The notes beneath the pieces are model-generated. The model did not search any database, was not told the DNA's origin, and saw only the letters and a program-made list of their open reading frames with translations. A stretch of 64,000 bases of DNA from Thalassotalea_B piscium_A (GTDB lineage: Bacteria; Pseudomonadota; Gammaproteobacteria; Enterobacterales; Alteromonadaceae): contig CP186339.1 in the NCBI GenBank assembly GCA_049347715.1, positions 310,001 to 374,000 on the forward strand, read 5' to 3'. A program made the translations under genes and the position numbers. Positions 46,276 to 58,118 of this stretch are shown one piece after another (position 1 is the first letter of the stretch; the number at the start of each line of letters is the position of its first letter).

Positions 46276-47123
46276 TGAGCTGCCCACATAACCCTAATTA
46301 TCGTGAAATGGAAGATAGTATTCATACTGACTTTCAAGAGGATATGTCATATAGCGATTATTTATGTCTTGAGCAAATACTTTCTGCCCAACAGCCTTTA
46401 TCAAGTCAGCATGATGAGATGCTATTCATTACAATTCATCAAAGTAGTGAACTATGGTTAAAGCTTGCAGGTCATGAGTTAACAGAAGCAATTGCTAATA
46501 TTCAACATGCTGACTTTGGCCATGCTTTCAAAGTGATATCTCGGGTTAAGCAAATTTTTTTACAGCTGACTCAATCTTGGAATATTTTATCAACCTTAAC
46601 ACCTGTAGATTATCTTAAGTTTCGGGATGCACTAGGTCACTCTTCAGGTTTTCAGTCACATAGTTATCGCAAACTTGAATTTTTACTTGGCAATAAAAAT
46701 GCAAAATTACTTAAAGTACACCAATCTAATGCCGCCGTTCATCAAGAGCTAACGGATGTCTTAAATCAACCTAGTTTATATGATGAAGTGATTAAAGTGT
46801 TGGCAACGAGGGGATTACCTATTGATGACCTTGCGCTTAACCGAGATTTTAGTCAACCGTATCAAACTAATACATCTGTGTTGAATGCTTGGATAACGGT
46901 TTATCAAAATGCCGAACAATACTTTGACTTGTATGAACTTGCAGAAAAGTTGATAGATATAGAAGATGCCTTTCAACAATGGCGTTTTAAACATATGTAC
47001 ACAGTCCAAAGGATTATCGGTAATAAAATGGGAACAGGTGGTTCTTCAGGAGTAAGTTTTTTGAAAAAAGCATTGGATATCAGTTTCTTTCCTGAGTTAT
47101 TTGCATTAAGAACACATTTATAA
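46275..47123 (+). CDS. kynA: Tryptophan 2,3-dioxygenase
   Basis: A heme dioxygenase (282 residues) that oxidises L-tryptophan to N-formylkynurenine, the first step of the pathway. The distal His is in 'LFITIHQSSELWLK', substrate-binding residues in 'SGFQSHSYRKLEFLLGNKN', and the proximal heme His in 'FKHMYTVQRIIGNKMGTGG'. Length and motifs match bacterial TDO. Last structural gene of the operon; the step that follows, formylkynurenine hydrolysis, has no gene here. Confidence 0.96.
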   Translation: MSCPHNPNYREMEDSIHTDFQEDMSYSDYLCLEQILSAQQPLSSQHDEMLFITIHQSSELWLKLAGHELTEAIANIQHADFGHAFKVISRVKQIFLQLTQSWNILSTLTPVDYLKFRDALGHSSGFQSHSYRKLEFLLGNKNAKLLKVHQSNAAVHQELTDVLNQPSLYDEVIKVLATRGLPIDDLALNRDFSQPYQTNTSVLNAWITVYQNAEQYFDLYELAEKLIDIEDAFQQWRFKHMYTVQRIIGNKMGTGGSSGVSFLKKALDISFFPELFALRTHL

Positions 47124-47233
47124 TTACTAGAATTAAAGTTACTTGGGGCTGGTAGGTCTTTTATCACCTTGATTAGGTAATAAGAGGGGCAATTTGCTAT
47201 TATCATTTTACCATTTGATCGACACCTTTGTTT

Positions 47234-48175
47234 ATGGATATAGCGAAAAGCCAATTAAGTATTAGCCATTTGAAAATGATGTGTGAACTTGAACGCAACA
47301 CAACTGTAAAAGAAGCGGCTCAAGCGTTGTATATATCGCAACCGGCACTCACTAATCGTATACGAGAAGCAGAACGTCGATTAAATACCGCACTATTCAT
47401 TCGCCGTGGCCGAAAGTTAGTAATGTCTAATGCTGGTCAACGTCTATTAGTATCAGCGAAAAAAATTTTAGAAGAGCTCGCTCGAGCTGAATACGATATA
47501 GAAAGGTTTTCAGATGGTGTAGAGCAGGTGTTACGAATAGGTGTTCCTCATTACGCTTCTTTTACTTGGTTACCTAAGGTAATAGAAGCAATGAATGATG
47601 AGTTTCCATCCATTGAACTCGAAATTACTGCGCAAGCTGCAATACAACCATTGACTGCATTGCAAAGTGCTAATATCGATATGGCGATGTTTTCTTCAGG
47701 AAATTTACAATTAGTATTAGATCAAAAATATTACCAATCCGATTTTGTCATTGAAGATGAACTTGTGGCTTGCGTTTCATGTCATCATAAAAGTGCAAAC
47801 AAAGCATATTTAACCGCTAATGATTTTCTTGACGAAACTTACGTCACCAACTCCACTATTGCTGAAAAAGATCGGGAGTATGAACTCTTTTTTAAACCGG
47901 CAAGTACGATACCAAGGAAAACACTCCAAGTTGGTTTTAAAGAAGCCATTATCGAATTAGTTAATGCCAATTTAGGTATGTCGATATTTTCGAAGCGTCA
48001 AATTACACCTTATTTAAAACACCATAATATTAAGATTATTCCACTGGGAGTAGAAGGACTTAAAATTTACTGGCATTTAGTCTACTTAAATCAGCCAAGA
48101 ATAATAGAGCCGGCTGGGTTACTTGTTGAATTGTTGCGGCAGGAGATAGGTCAGGTAAATGAGTGTGCTAGTTAA
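47234..48175 (+). CDS. LysR family transcriptional regulator
   Basis: A 313-residue LTTR from ATG 47234 (a TTG at 47228 is in frame but less likely). The N-terminal winged helix is clear: 'NTTVKEAAQALYISQPALTN' and 'RIREAERRLNTALFIRRGRKL'. The effector domain (about 90-300) starts 'VLRIGVPHYASFTWLPKVIE'. It follows kynA by 110 bp in the same direction, so it probably regulates the kyn operon, but no divergent promoter or T-N11-A box could be assigned. MetR-like sequences are the nearest family I can name. Confidence 0.85.
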   Translation: MDIAKSQLSISHLKMMCELERNTTVKEAAQALYISQPALTNRIREAERRLNTALFIRRGRKLVMSNAGQRLLVSAKKILEELARAEYDIERFSDGVEQVLRIGVPHYASFTWLPKVIEAMNDEFPSIELEITAQAAIQPLTALQSANIDMAMFSSGNLQLVLDQKYYQSDFVIEDELVACVSCHHKSANKAYLTANDFLDETYVTNSTIAEKDREYELFFKPASTIPRKTLQVGFKEAIIELVNANLGMSIFSKRQITPYLKHHNIKIIPLGVEGLKIYWHLVYLNQPRIIEPAGLLVELLRQEIGQVNECAS

Positions 48176-48196
48176 AGGAAGAAAGCTGAAATAAAA

Positions 48197-48222
48197 ATGC
48201 CATTCGTTTTAAGGAATGGCAT
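48197..48222 (-). terminator. Intrinsic terminator of the RRM protein gene
   Basis: ATGCCATTC (48197-48205) pairs with GAATGGCAT (48214-48222) across an 8-base loop. Read on the minus strand the stem is followed by TTTTTATTTC, fitting termination of the RRM gene; on the plus strand there is no T tract. Confidence 0.72.
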
Positions 48223-48248
48223 CTGAAATTACATTATGGTGAATACCA

Positions 48249-48692
48249 TTATTGCTCAGTATCACTTTTTTCTGGACGTTCTTTTGCTTCACGTACTTTA
48301 AGTGTACGTTGTTGAAACTCTGAATCGTTTAATTTCTCGATAGCTTCATTAGCATCATCAGCTGAAATTTCAACGAAACCAAAGCCACGTCTTTTACCTG
48401 TTTGTTTATCTTTCATTAATCTAACAGAATGTACTTGACCAAACTCAGAAAATAAAGCGCGTACAGAACCTTCATTTGCACGGTAAGGTAAGTTACCTAC
48501 ATAAAGTGTCTTAACTTCAATTGAAGAGGTAGGGTTGTTAGTTTTATTAAAAAACAAAGGAAAAATAATCGCACTGACAAAAGCGATCGCGGAAACTAAT
48601 AATGGTGTTAACTCAACTTGACCTGCTATTACATAAGAAACAATAGCTAGAACAAAAGCAACACCGAATGTTAAAAGTAGAGAAGAATTCAT
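48249..48692 (-). CDS. Membrane-anchored RRM RNA-binding protein
   Basis: A 147-residue protein with two N-terminal hydrophobic helices (about 5-24 and 31-49) and one RNA-recognition motif (about 60-138). RNP2 is 'TLYVGNLP' and RNP1 is 'RRGFGFVEI', both with intact aromatic residues, so RNA or single-stranded DNA binding is likely. The C-terminus is short and acidic ('RPEKSDTEQ'). The helical hairpin would hold the RRM on the cytoplasmic face of the inner membrane. Similar proteins occur in marine gammaproteobacteria but their role is not known to me. Monocistronic, 760 bp ahead of the divergent rRNA operon. Confidence 0.85.
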   Translation of the reverse strand: MNSSLLLTFGVAFVLAIVSYVIAGQVELTPLLVSAIAFVSAIIFPLFFNKTNNPTSSIEVKTLYVGNLPYRANEGSVRALFSEFGQVHSVRLMKDKQTGKRRGFGFVEISADDANEAIEKLNDSEFQQRTLKVREAKERPEKSDTEQ

Positions 48693-48907
48693 ACGGAATA
48701 CCTAATTATTATTTTAAAATCAAAAAATGCGAATTCTATGTTACCCAGCTTTTAATAATGTGCAAGCCAAAGTGTAAAAAATAATCATATATAAGCAAAC
48801 AAATAGTGGGGGTTGTTAATAAGAGTGGTTAAATAGGGCGGTTTAGCCTTTAAAATAAACGAATTGTGTTAAAAACCATCGAACGAACAATAAAGTTAAA
48901 AAAGATC

Positions 48908-48935
48908 TTGATCCTTTGCGTAAAGTCGTTAGAAT
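48908..48935 (+). promoter_or_regulatory. rRNA operon promoter P1
   Basis: -35 TTGATC (48908-48913), 16-bp spacer, -10 TAGAAT (48930-48935), followed by GCGC, the GC-rich discriminator expected of a stringently controlled rRNA promoter. Confidence 0.7.
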
Positions 48936-49111
48936 GCGCTCCACTTCTTCAGGGAAACTTGAGAAGCTACTAAGTAAAGGAAATACTTAGTTCACTTAAA
49001 TAGGATGACCAAGTGAGAGTTTTAATACGTTTAGTAAAGGGAATACTTTAGTAAACGCGTTGATAGCGTTTGAAAACGGTTTTAAATTTTAAAACTTTTT
49101 TAAAAAAACTA

Positions 49112-49139
49112 TTGACATTAAAACTCAGGTGCGTAGAAT
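49112..49139 (+). promoter_or_regulatory. rRNA operon promoter P2
   Basis: -35 TTGACA (perfect consensus, 49112-49117), 16-bp spacer, -10 TAGAAT (49134-49139), followed by GCGCATC. The 30 bases upstream are almost pure A/T and look like an UP element. Confidence 0.85.
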
Positions 49140-49225
49140 GCGCATCTCGCTTAAGGCAAGGCCTACAGCGATAAAGTTAAACGAATGCGATTTAACTTTT
49201 TCTTCACTTCACGTAAGTCGAAGAA

Positions 49226-49236
49226 TTTCTTTAACA
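49226..49236 (+). promoter_or_regulatory. rrn leader boxA antitermination site
   Basis: TTTCTTTAACA matches the E. coli leader boxA (TGCTCTTTAACA) and lies just before the 16S processing stem, the usual position for Nus-factor antitermination. Confidence 0.8.
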
Positions 49237-49240
49237 ATTA

Positions 49241-49268
49241 GTTATCATGCAATTTGTGTGGACACTCA
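49241..49268 (+). other. 16S processing stem, left arm
   Basis: This stretch (starting GTTATCATGCAATTTG) is complementary, with one bulge and one G-T pair, to 51034-51062 downstream of 16S. The pair would form the long RNase III stem enclosing pre-16S rRNA. Confidence 0.85.
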
Positions 49269-49451
49269 CATTGATGTTGATTTTACCAGCTACTTAGGTA
49301 GCAAAAACAGCGCAATGAAGATGTCACACAAATAAGTATTAATTTTCTCTTAGGAGATAAATTAGTACGTTTTATGTAGTTATCTACTTCGGTAGGTAAC
49401 ACGACAGAATTCATTGAGCAGTAGGACTTGTTCCTACACAAACGATTTTTT

Positions 49452-50993
<1,542 letters not shown>

Positions 50994-51033
50994 TCTTGAA
51001 GTAAAACGGCTCAATGGAAACTTTCGAGTTTCA

Positions 51034-51062
51034 TGAGTGTCTACACAAATTGCAGTGATAAC
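51034..51062 (+). other. 16S processing stem, right arm
   Basis: Complement of 49241-49268; together they enclose the 16S gene for RNase III cleavage. Confidence 0.85.
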
Positions 51063-51110
51063 TAAAAGTAAAGAAGAAGTCCTAACATGTAAGCTTCGGG
51101 CAATTTATAT

Positions 51111-51187
<77 letters not shown>

Positions 51188-51255
51188 AGTTACGCAGTTA
51201 CTGTGTAATAAAGTTGCTTTAATTATGTGTTACCCACTCTCTTTGAGTATAAAGA

Positions 51256-51331
51256 GGGGCTATAGCTCAGCTGGGAGAGCGCCTGCCTTGCACGCAGGAG
51301 GTCAGCAGTTCGATCCTGCTTAGCTCCACCA
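51256..51331 (+). tRNA. alaT: tRNA-Ala (TGC)
   Basis: 76 nt with encoded CCA. Acceptor GGGGCTA pairs with TAGCTCC (one G-T pair), anticodon TGC in CTGCCTTGCACGCAGG, T-loop TTCGATC. Second spacer tRNA of the operon. Confidence 0.97.
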
Positions 51332-51695
51332 CTTCTTCTAAAAGAAATAGAAACCAAACTTAAGGTATTCAAATGAATAATTTACGTTTGGTTTTTTAAA
51401 CCACGATTTAAGCGAATGCGTCTTAGATTGCACTCTTTAACAATTTGGAAAGCTGATATAAATACCGGTATTTATTAGGTGAATGGCGTGTCGCGCGTCA
51501 AACATATAATGATAGATACCAACAGCGAGTAAGATGATTTTATCGGTCATCGAACAAGCTGGTTAATAAGGTAACTTATTAACGAAAATCTAATTCAAGT
51601 AACTCTATGAGTGCGTGAAAATGTCAGACTTTACAATTGCTGTGGTTTAGTCACCACGGCGTACTAAATTGTCGAAAGACCATTTGGGGTTGTAT
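51332..51695 (+). other. tRNA-Ala to 23S spacer
   Basis: 364 bp without a gene. It contains a second boxA-like site (TGCACTCTTTAACA, 51429-51442) and, at its end, the left arm of the 23S processing stem. The rest shows nothing I can name. Confidence 0.8.
51429..51442 (+). promoter_or_regulatory. Spacer boxA antitermination site
   Basis: TGCACTCTTTAACA precedes the 23S gene, matching the spacer boxA found in other gammaproteobacterial rrn operons. Confidence 0.78.

Positions 51696-51702
<7 letters not shown>
51680..51702 (+). other. 23S processing stem, left arm
   Basis: The 3' part GTTGTATGGTTAAG pairs perfectly with CTTAACCATACAAC at 54584-54597, and the outer CCA-TTTGGG with CCCAAGTGG, forming the RNase III stem around 23S. 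Confidence 0.85.
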
Positions 51703-54583
<2,881 letters not shown>

Positions 54584-54592
<9 letters not shown>

Positions 54593-54607
54593 ACAACACC
54601 CAAGTGG
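54584..54607 (+). other. 23S processing stem, right arm
   Basis: Complement of 51680-51702, overlapping the 23S 3' end. Confidence 0.83.
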
Positions 54608-54737
54608 TTTGTATGAAGTTTGATAGAGACACGTACTCTGTTACTGAATGAATTAGATTAAGGTATTTAGCGTTAATATGCTCGAGGGTGTATTGACCGA
54701 GTGCGCAAGCACATTGGCTTTTCAAATTAACTTTTTT

Positions 54738-54855
54738 TGTCTAGCGACAATAGCACTGTGGTACCACCTGATCCCATTCCGAACTCAGAAGTGAAACGCA
54801 GTTGCGCCGATGGTAGTGTGGGAGTTCCCATGTGAGAGTAGGACATTGCTAGACT
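54738..54855 (+). rRNA. rrf: 5S ribosomal RNA
   Basis: About 118 nt. The terminal stem GTCTAGC (54739-54745) pairs with GCTAGAC (54848-54854), and the core CCGAACTCAGAAGTGAAACG and GCGCCGATGGTAGTGTGGG are typical of bacterial 5S. No tRNA follows it. Confidence 0.96.
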
Positions 54856-54864
54856 TCTCTTTAG

Positions 54865-54895
54865 AAAAGCCCGTTACATTTGTGACGGGCTTTTT
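54865..54895 (+). terminator. rRNA operon terminator
   Basis: AAAAGCCCGT (54865-54874) pairs with ACGGGCTTTT (54885-54894), extended inward by three more pairs, and is followed by T. It closes the operon 10 bp after 5S. Confidence 0.93.
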
Positions 54896-54919
54896 GCTAT
54901 CTGCATTTTATCAACAACC

Positions 54920-55870
54920 ATTGTTGTTGGGCTAAAGCCCAACCTACAACACATTCTATCCAAGGTTAAAACGTAGAAAGCCTTTTGTAGGTCGGTATTT
55001 ATGCCGACAAATAGCGATAGAGGTCAAATTCACAGATATAATCCATTTCGGTTGTCGGGCTAAAGCCCGACCTACAACATATTTAATCCCATGTTAAAAC
55101 GTGGAGAGCCTTGTGTAGGTCGGTATTCATGCCGACAGATAAGAGGTCATTGTTTAACACAGAGGTGTAATACGCTTTGGTTGTTGGGCTAAAGCCCAAC
55201 CTACAACATATTCAATTCCATGTTAAAACGTAGAGAGCCTTGTGTAGGTCGGTATTTATGCCGAAAAATAGCGATAGAGGTCAAATTCACAGATATAATC
55301 CATTTCGGTTGTTGGGCTAAAGCCCAACCTACAACATATTCTATTAAATGTTAAAACTTAGAAAGCCTTGTGTAGGTCGGTATTTATGCCGACAAATAGC
55401 GATAGAGGTTAAATTCACAGATGTAATCCATTTTGATTGTTGGGCTAAAGCCCAATCTACAACAACTCCCATTCCCATGTTAAAACCTATAGAGCCTTTT
55501 GTAGGTCGGTATTTATGCCGACGGATCAGAGGTATAGGTTAAATTCACAGATGTAATCCATTTTGATTGTTGGGCTAAAGCCCAACCTACAACATATTCA
55601 ATTCCATGTTAAAACGTGGAGAGCCTTTAGTCGGTCGGTATTCATGCCGACAGATAAGAGGTCATTGTTTAACACAGAGGTGTAATACGCTTTGGTTGTT
55701 GGGCTAAAGCCTAACCTACAACACATCTATCCAAGGTTAAAACGAATAGAACCGTAGGTGTAGGTCGGTATTTATGCCGACAAAAAGAGATCATTGTTTA
55801 ACACAGAGGAGTAATACATTTAGGTTGTCGGGCTGAAGCCCAACCTACAACATTTTCAATCCCATGTTTA
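54920..55870. repeat. Tandem array of 128-130 bp BIME-like units
   Basis: Eight copies of hairpin A (GTTGGGCTAAAGCCCAAC and variants) start at 54926, 55054, 55183, 55311, 55439, 55569, 55698 and 55827. Seven copies of hairpin B (GTCGGTATTTATGCCGAC and variants) start at 54991, 55119, 55248, 55376, 55505, 55634 and 55764. A and B alternate, so the period is 128-130 bp with about 7.4 units; the last unit stops after CCCATGTTTA. Reverse-complemented A reads TGTAGGTTGGGCTTTAGCC and B reads TGTAGGTCGGTATTTATGCC, so they are oppositely oriented members of one REP-like family sharing a TGTAGGT head. Arm changes are often compensated (GTTGGG/CCCAAC against GTCGGG/CCCGAC). Linkers between B and A come in two types. 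No gene is credible inside. Confidence 0.93.
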
Positions 55871-56072
55871 GGACGGATAAATAAAAGTGTCATATTTCTT
55901 TACAGTGGTGTACTTAGTTGTGAGTGTTATTGCATACTACCAATCATTAAAGTCATTTTTAATCAATGTGTTATGTTTATTATCCGGAGTTGGCAAGGTA
56001 TATGCATAAGGTGATAGGGTTAGATTGTCGATATATAAAGTTCGGCTGTATTATATATTTATAGGAAGTAGT
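55871..56072 (+). other. Spacer between the repeat array and the PEP-CTERM gene
   Basis: About 200 bp of AT-rich DNA without repeats or genes. It should carry the promoter of the downstream gene; I could not pick convincing -35/-10 elements. Confidence 0.6.
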
Positions 56073-56726
56073 ATGAAAAATAGTAAAATGACAAAATTTA
56101 TCGCAACGTTGGCATTATGCCTTTTTGCTAACGTATCTCAAGCAACTTTAATAACAGAAATTACCCATGATTTCGGTACTGATGTCGGTAAAATCCTACC
56201 AGCTGGTGGTGTTGATGGCTCTTCTGGTTGTAATACCATTTCCGCAGATTGGATTACTGTAACAGATAAAAAGGATTGTAATCGTTTTTATGATTATTTT
56301 GATCTATCCAATGTCGATTATGATTCTATTGATAGCTTTACACTCTCCCTTACTTTTTCTGATACTAATAGAGGGAGTTGGTTCCCACTTGAAGATTGGC
56401 GTGTGATGGCAGCATCTTCAGGCAGTAATGCAGATAAAGATAATATGCAAGATATCGATCGTGTTAGCGGTATGTCCTCACAGGATTTTATATTCAATGG
56501 TTCAAATACTAAAGCTAGTGTCTTTAATGATATTTTAGTGCGGAAGCAATTTGCTTTCTGGCTTGGTGATGAAGCCTGGTTCTCAAATAGCTTTAATTTA
56601 TCAAGTGCTACTTTAAAAATTGAAGGAACTCCTGCGCTGACTTCAACTACTGTGCCTGAGCCGAATATGATTGCTCTATTTGCTTTAGGCTTATTCTTTA
56701 TGAGTCGAACAAAGAGTAAAAAATAG
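56073..56726 (+). CDS. PEP-CTERM sorting-domain exported protein
   Basis: A 217-residue exported protein. I start at ATG 56073 because AGGAAG lies 7 bases before it and a signal peptide (ending 'VSQA', about residue 24) follows; the open frame reaches 56025. The C-terminus is a full PEP-CTERM tripartite tag: 'VPEPN', a hydrophobic helix 'MIALFALGLFFM' and basic 'SRTKSKK'. Such proteins are processed by an exosortase and sent to the surface or exopolysaccharide. The mature domain is Ser/Asp-rich with two Cys ('SSGCNTIS', 'KKDCNRFY') and resembles no enzyme I know. No exosortase is in this window. Confidence 0.85.
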   Translation: MKNSKMTKFIATLALCLFANVSQATLITEITHDFGTDVGKILPAGGVDGSSGCNTISADWITVTDKKDCNRFYDYFDLSNVDYDSIDSFTLSLTFSDTNRGSWFPLEDWRVMAASSGSNADKDNMQDIDRVSGMSSQDFIFNGSNTKASVFNDILVRKQFAFWLGDEAWFSNSFNLSSATLKIEGTPALTSTTVPEPNMIALFALGLFFMSRTKSKK

Positions 56727-56742
56727 CTTTATCATTGCAATT

Positions 56743-56768
56743 AAAAAGCAGCATTCGTGCTGCTTTTT
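56743..56768. terminator. Intrinsic terminator after the PEP-CTERM gene
   Basis: AAAAAGCAGCA (56743-56753) and TGCTGCTTTTT (56758-56768) form a perfect 11-bp stem with a TTCG loop. The symmetric A/T flanks allow use in both directions, serving the convergent kinase gene as well. Confidence 0.9.
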
Positions 56769-56788
56769 ATATTTAAATTACTGACATT

Positions 56789-57895
56789 CTATTTATCAAA
56801 GTTAAATTGCTTTAATGGTAGGGTAAGTTCTGTTTCAAAATAACCTTCTTCAAGTTGATTCAATGTTAGTGAAGACTGATCTTTATATAGCTTTTCTATA
56901 CGTTGTCTACAGTTATCTATACCGATGCCAAAACCTTTATGCAGGTCTGTTTCAGGAGATTTATTTTTTAATCGAATAAATAGTTTTTGATTATCGCAAT
57001 TAATATCTAAGGTAACACTGTTGCCGTTACTCTCAAGTTGTGAACCATGCTGTACGGCATTTTCAACTAAAGTCTGCAGTAACATAAAAGGTATTTCATA
57101 AGTTAAACACTCATTCGCGACATTAATTTCGAACCTAAGTTTATCTTCGAATCTCAGTTGCTGTATAACTAAATAACTCTTAATAAATTCAATTTCATCT
57201 GCTAGAGAAGTTACTTGTTTATTATGATTTTCTAATACTTTTCGTAGCATTTTACTGAGTTCATCAATCGCTTTAACCGCAATCTTATTTTGTTCTAGGC
57301 GTACAAGGCTGGAAATCGTATTGAGTGTATTAAATAGGAAATGAGGGTTTAGTTGAGATTTCAGCGAATTTAGTTCAGTTTCAAGTAATTGTTTTGATAA
57401 CTCTTGATTAGCCACTTGCTGATTCTGCGCCTTTTGATGATACGACATAGCGTAGCCAACACCAAAGATGGCAAGGTAAACAAGAAAATCCATATATAAT
57501 GGGCTATTAAGCAAAGATTGAAACGCCCTACCAATAGAAGCTGAATTTATCGTGTTGCCTTTAATTAAAATGACTTCTAGCATAGTTACTCCCCAATAAA
57601 GGGAAAAAATCGCCAGAGCAAAAAGTATATTTTTAATAATAAAACTTCTAATTGAAAGTTTATCTAATGAAATAGTCGCAGTAGTTGCAATAATTAGTGG
57701 CGCGATAAATATCCAGTTTCCCCACCAAGGTAAATAGTGTAACCAAAGATCAAAAAAAACGCCGGGGTTTTCGCTACGTTGGCTTTCGATACGGTAGGCA
57801 TGGGCAGATGAGATGGTATTTAATATTATCCAAAAAAGACCATTAGCAAACCAAAATGCGTAGCCGGGTATATTACTTAATAAAGTTCTGAGCAT
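56789..57895 (-). CDS. LytS/YehU-type sensor histidine kinase
   Basis: A 368-residue kinase with four or more N-terminal membrane helices (about 12-30, 55-72, 85-110, 130-150), a short coiled coil (about 155-178), the His_kinase box 'LNPHFLFNTLNTISSL' (phosphorylated His near 184) and a GHKL ATPase domain with 'LQTLVENAVQHGSQ' and 'GFGIGIDNCRQRIEKLY'. This class normally signals to a LytTR response regulator encoded next to it. None is present on either side: downstream is the convergent PEP-CTERM gene and upstream is cysJ. Confidence 0.88.
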   Translation of the reverse strand: MLRTLLSNIPGYAFWFANGLFWIILNTISSAHAYRIESQRSENPGVFFDLWLHYLPWWGNWIFIAPLIIATTATISLDKLSIRSFIIKNILFALAIFSLYWGVTMLEVILIKGNTINSASIGRAFQSLLNSPLYMDFLVYLAIFGVGYAMSYHQKAQNQQVANQELSKQLLETELNSLKSQLNPHFLFNTLNTISSLVRLEQNKIAVKAIDELSKMLRKVLENHNKQVTSLADEIEFIKSYLVIQQLRFEDKLRFEINVANECLTYEIPFMLLQTLVENAVQHGSQLESNGNSVTLDINCDNQKLFIRLKNKSPETDLHKGFGIGIDNCRQRIEKLYKDQSSLTLNQLEEGYFETELTLPLKQFNFDK

Positions 57896-58118
57896 GGATA
57901 AATAGTTTTAGAAAATTTTAAATATTATAACGTTGATAGCCAATAAATAGCGTATCTATGACTGTCATACATCTCGTAATCTGAGGTATTCATCTTTTTA
58001 CACCTTAAATTTTATTTTTATATTCCATTATGGAATAAAAAATCGATTTCTATTCTTTTTCAATTGAACTAGCAAAGACTAAACTTCCTCTATTATTTTA
58101 GATAGGCGAATTGATCTT

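Larger units (their letters stand above)
48693..49451 (+). other. rRNA operon promoter and leader region
   Basis: 759 bp with no credible gene. It holds the RRM gene's upstream region, two promoter-like elements with nearly the same TAGAATGCGC -10/discriminator (near 48930 and 49134), two related AGTAAAGG hairpins between them, an AT-rich tract just before the second promoter, boxA at 49226 and the left arm of the 16S processing stem. Short reading frames here are not supported. Confidence 0.85.

Noticed and set aside
55348..55542. Small reading frame inside the repeat array
   Set aside because: It is made of repeat units read in one frame, has no ribosome-binding site and would be broken in other units.
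54920..55870. CRISPR array
   Set aside because: The period is 128-130 bp, both hairpins and the intervening sequences are conserved, and there are no unique spacers or cas genes.
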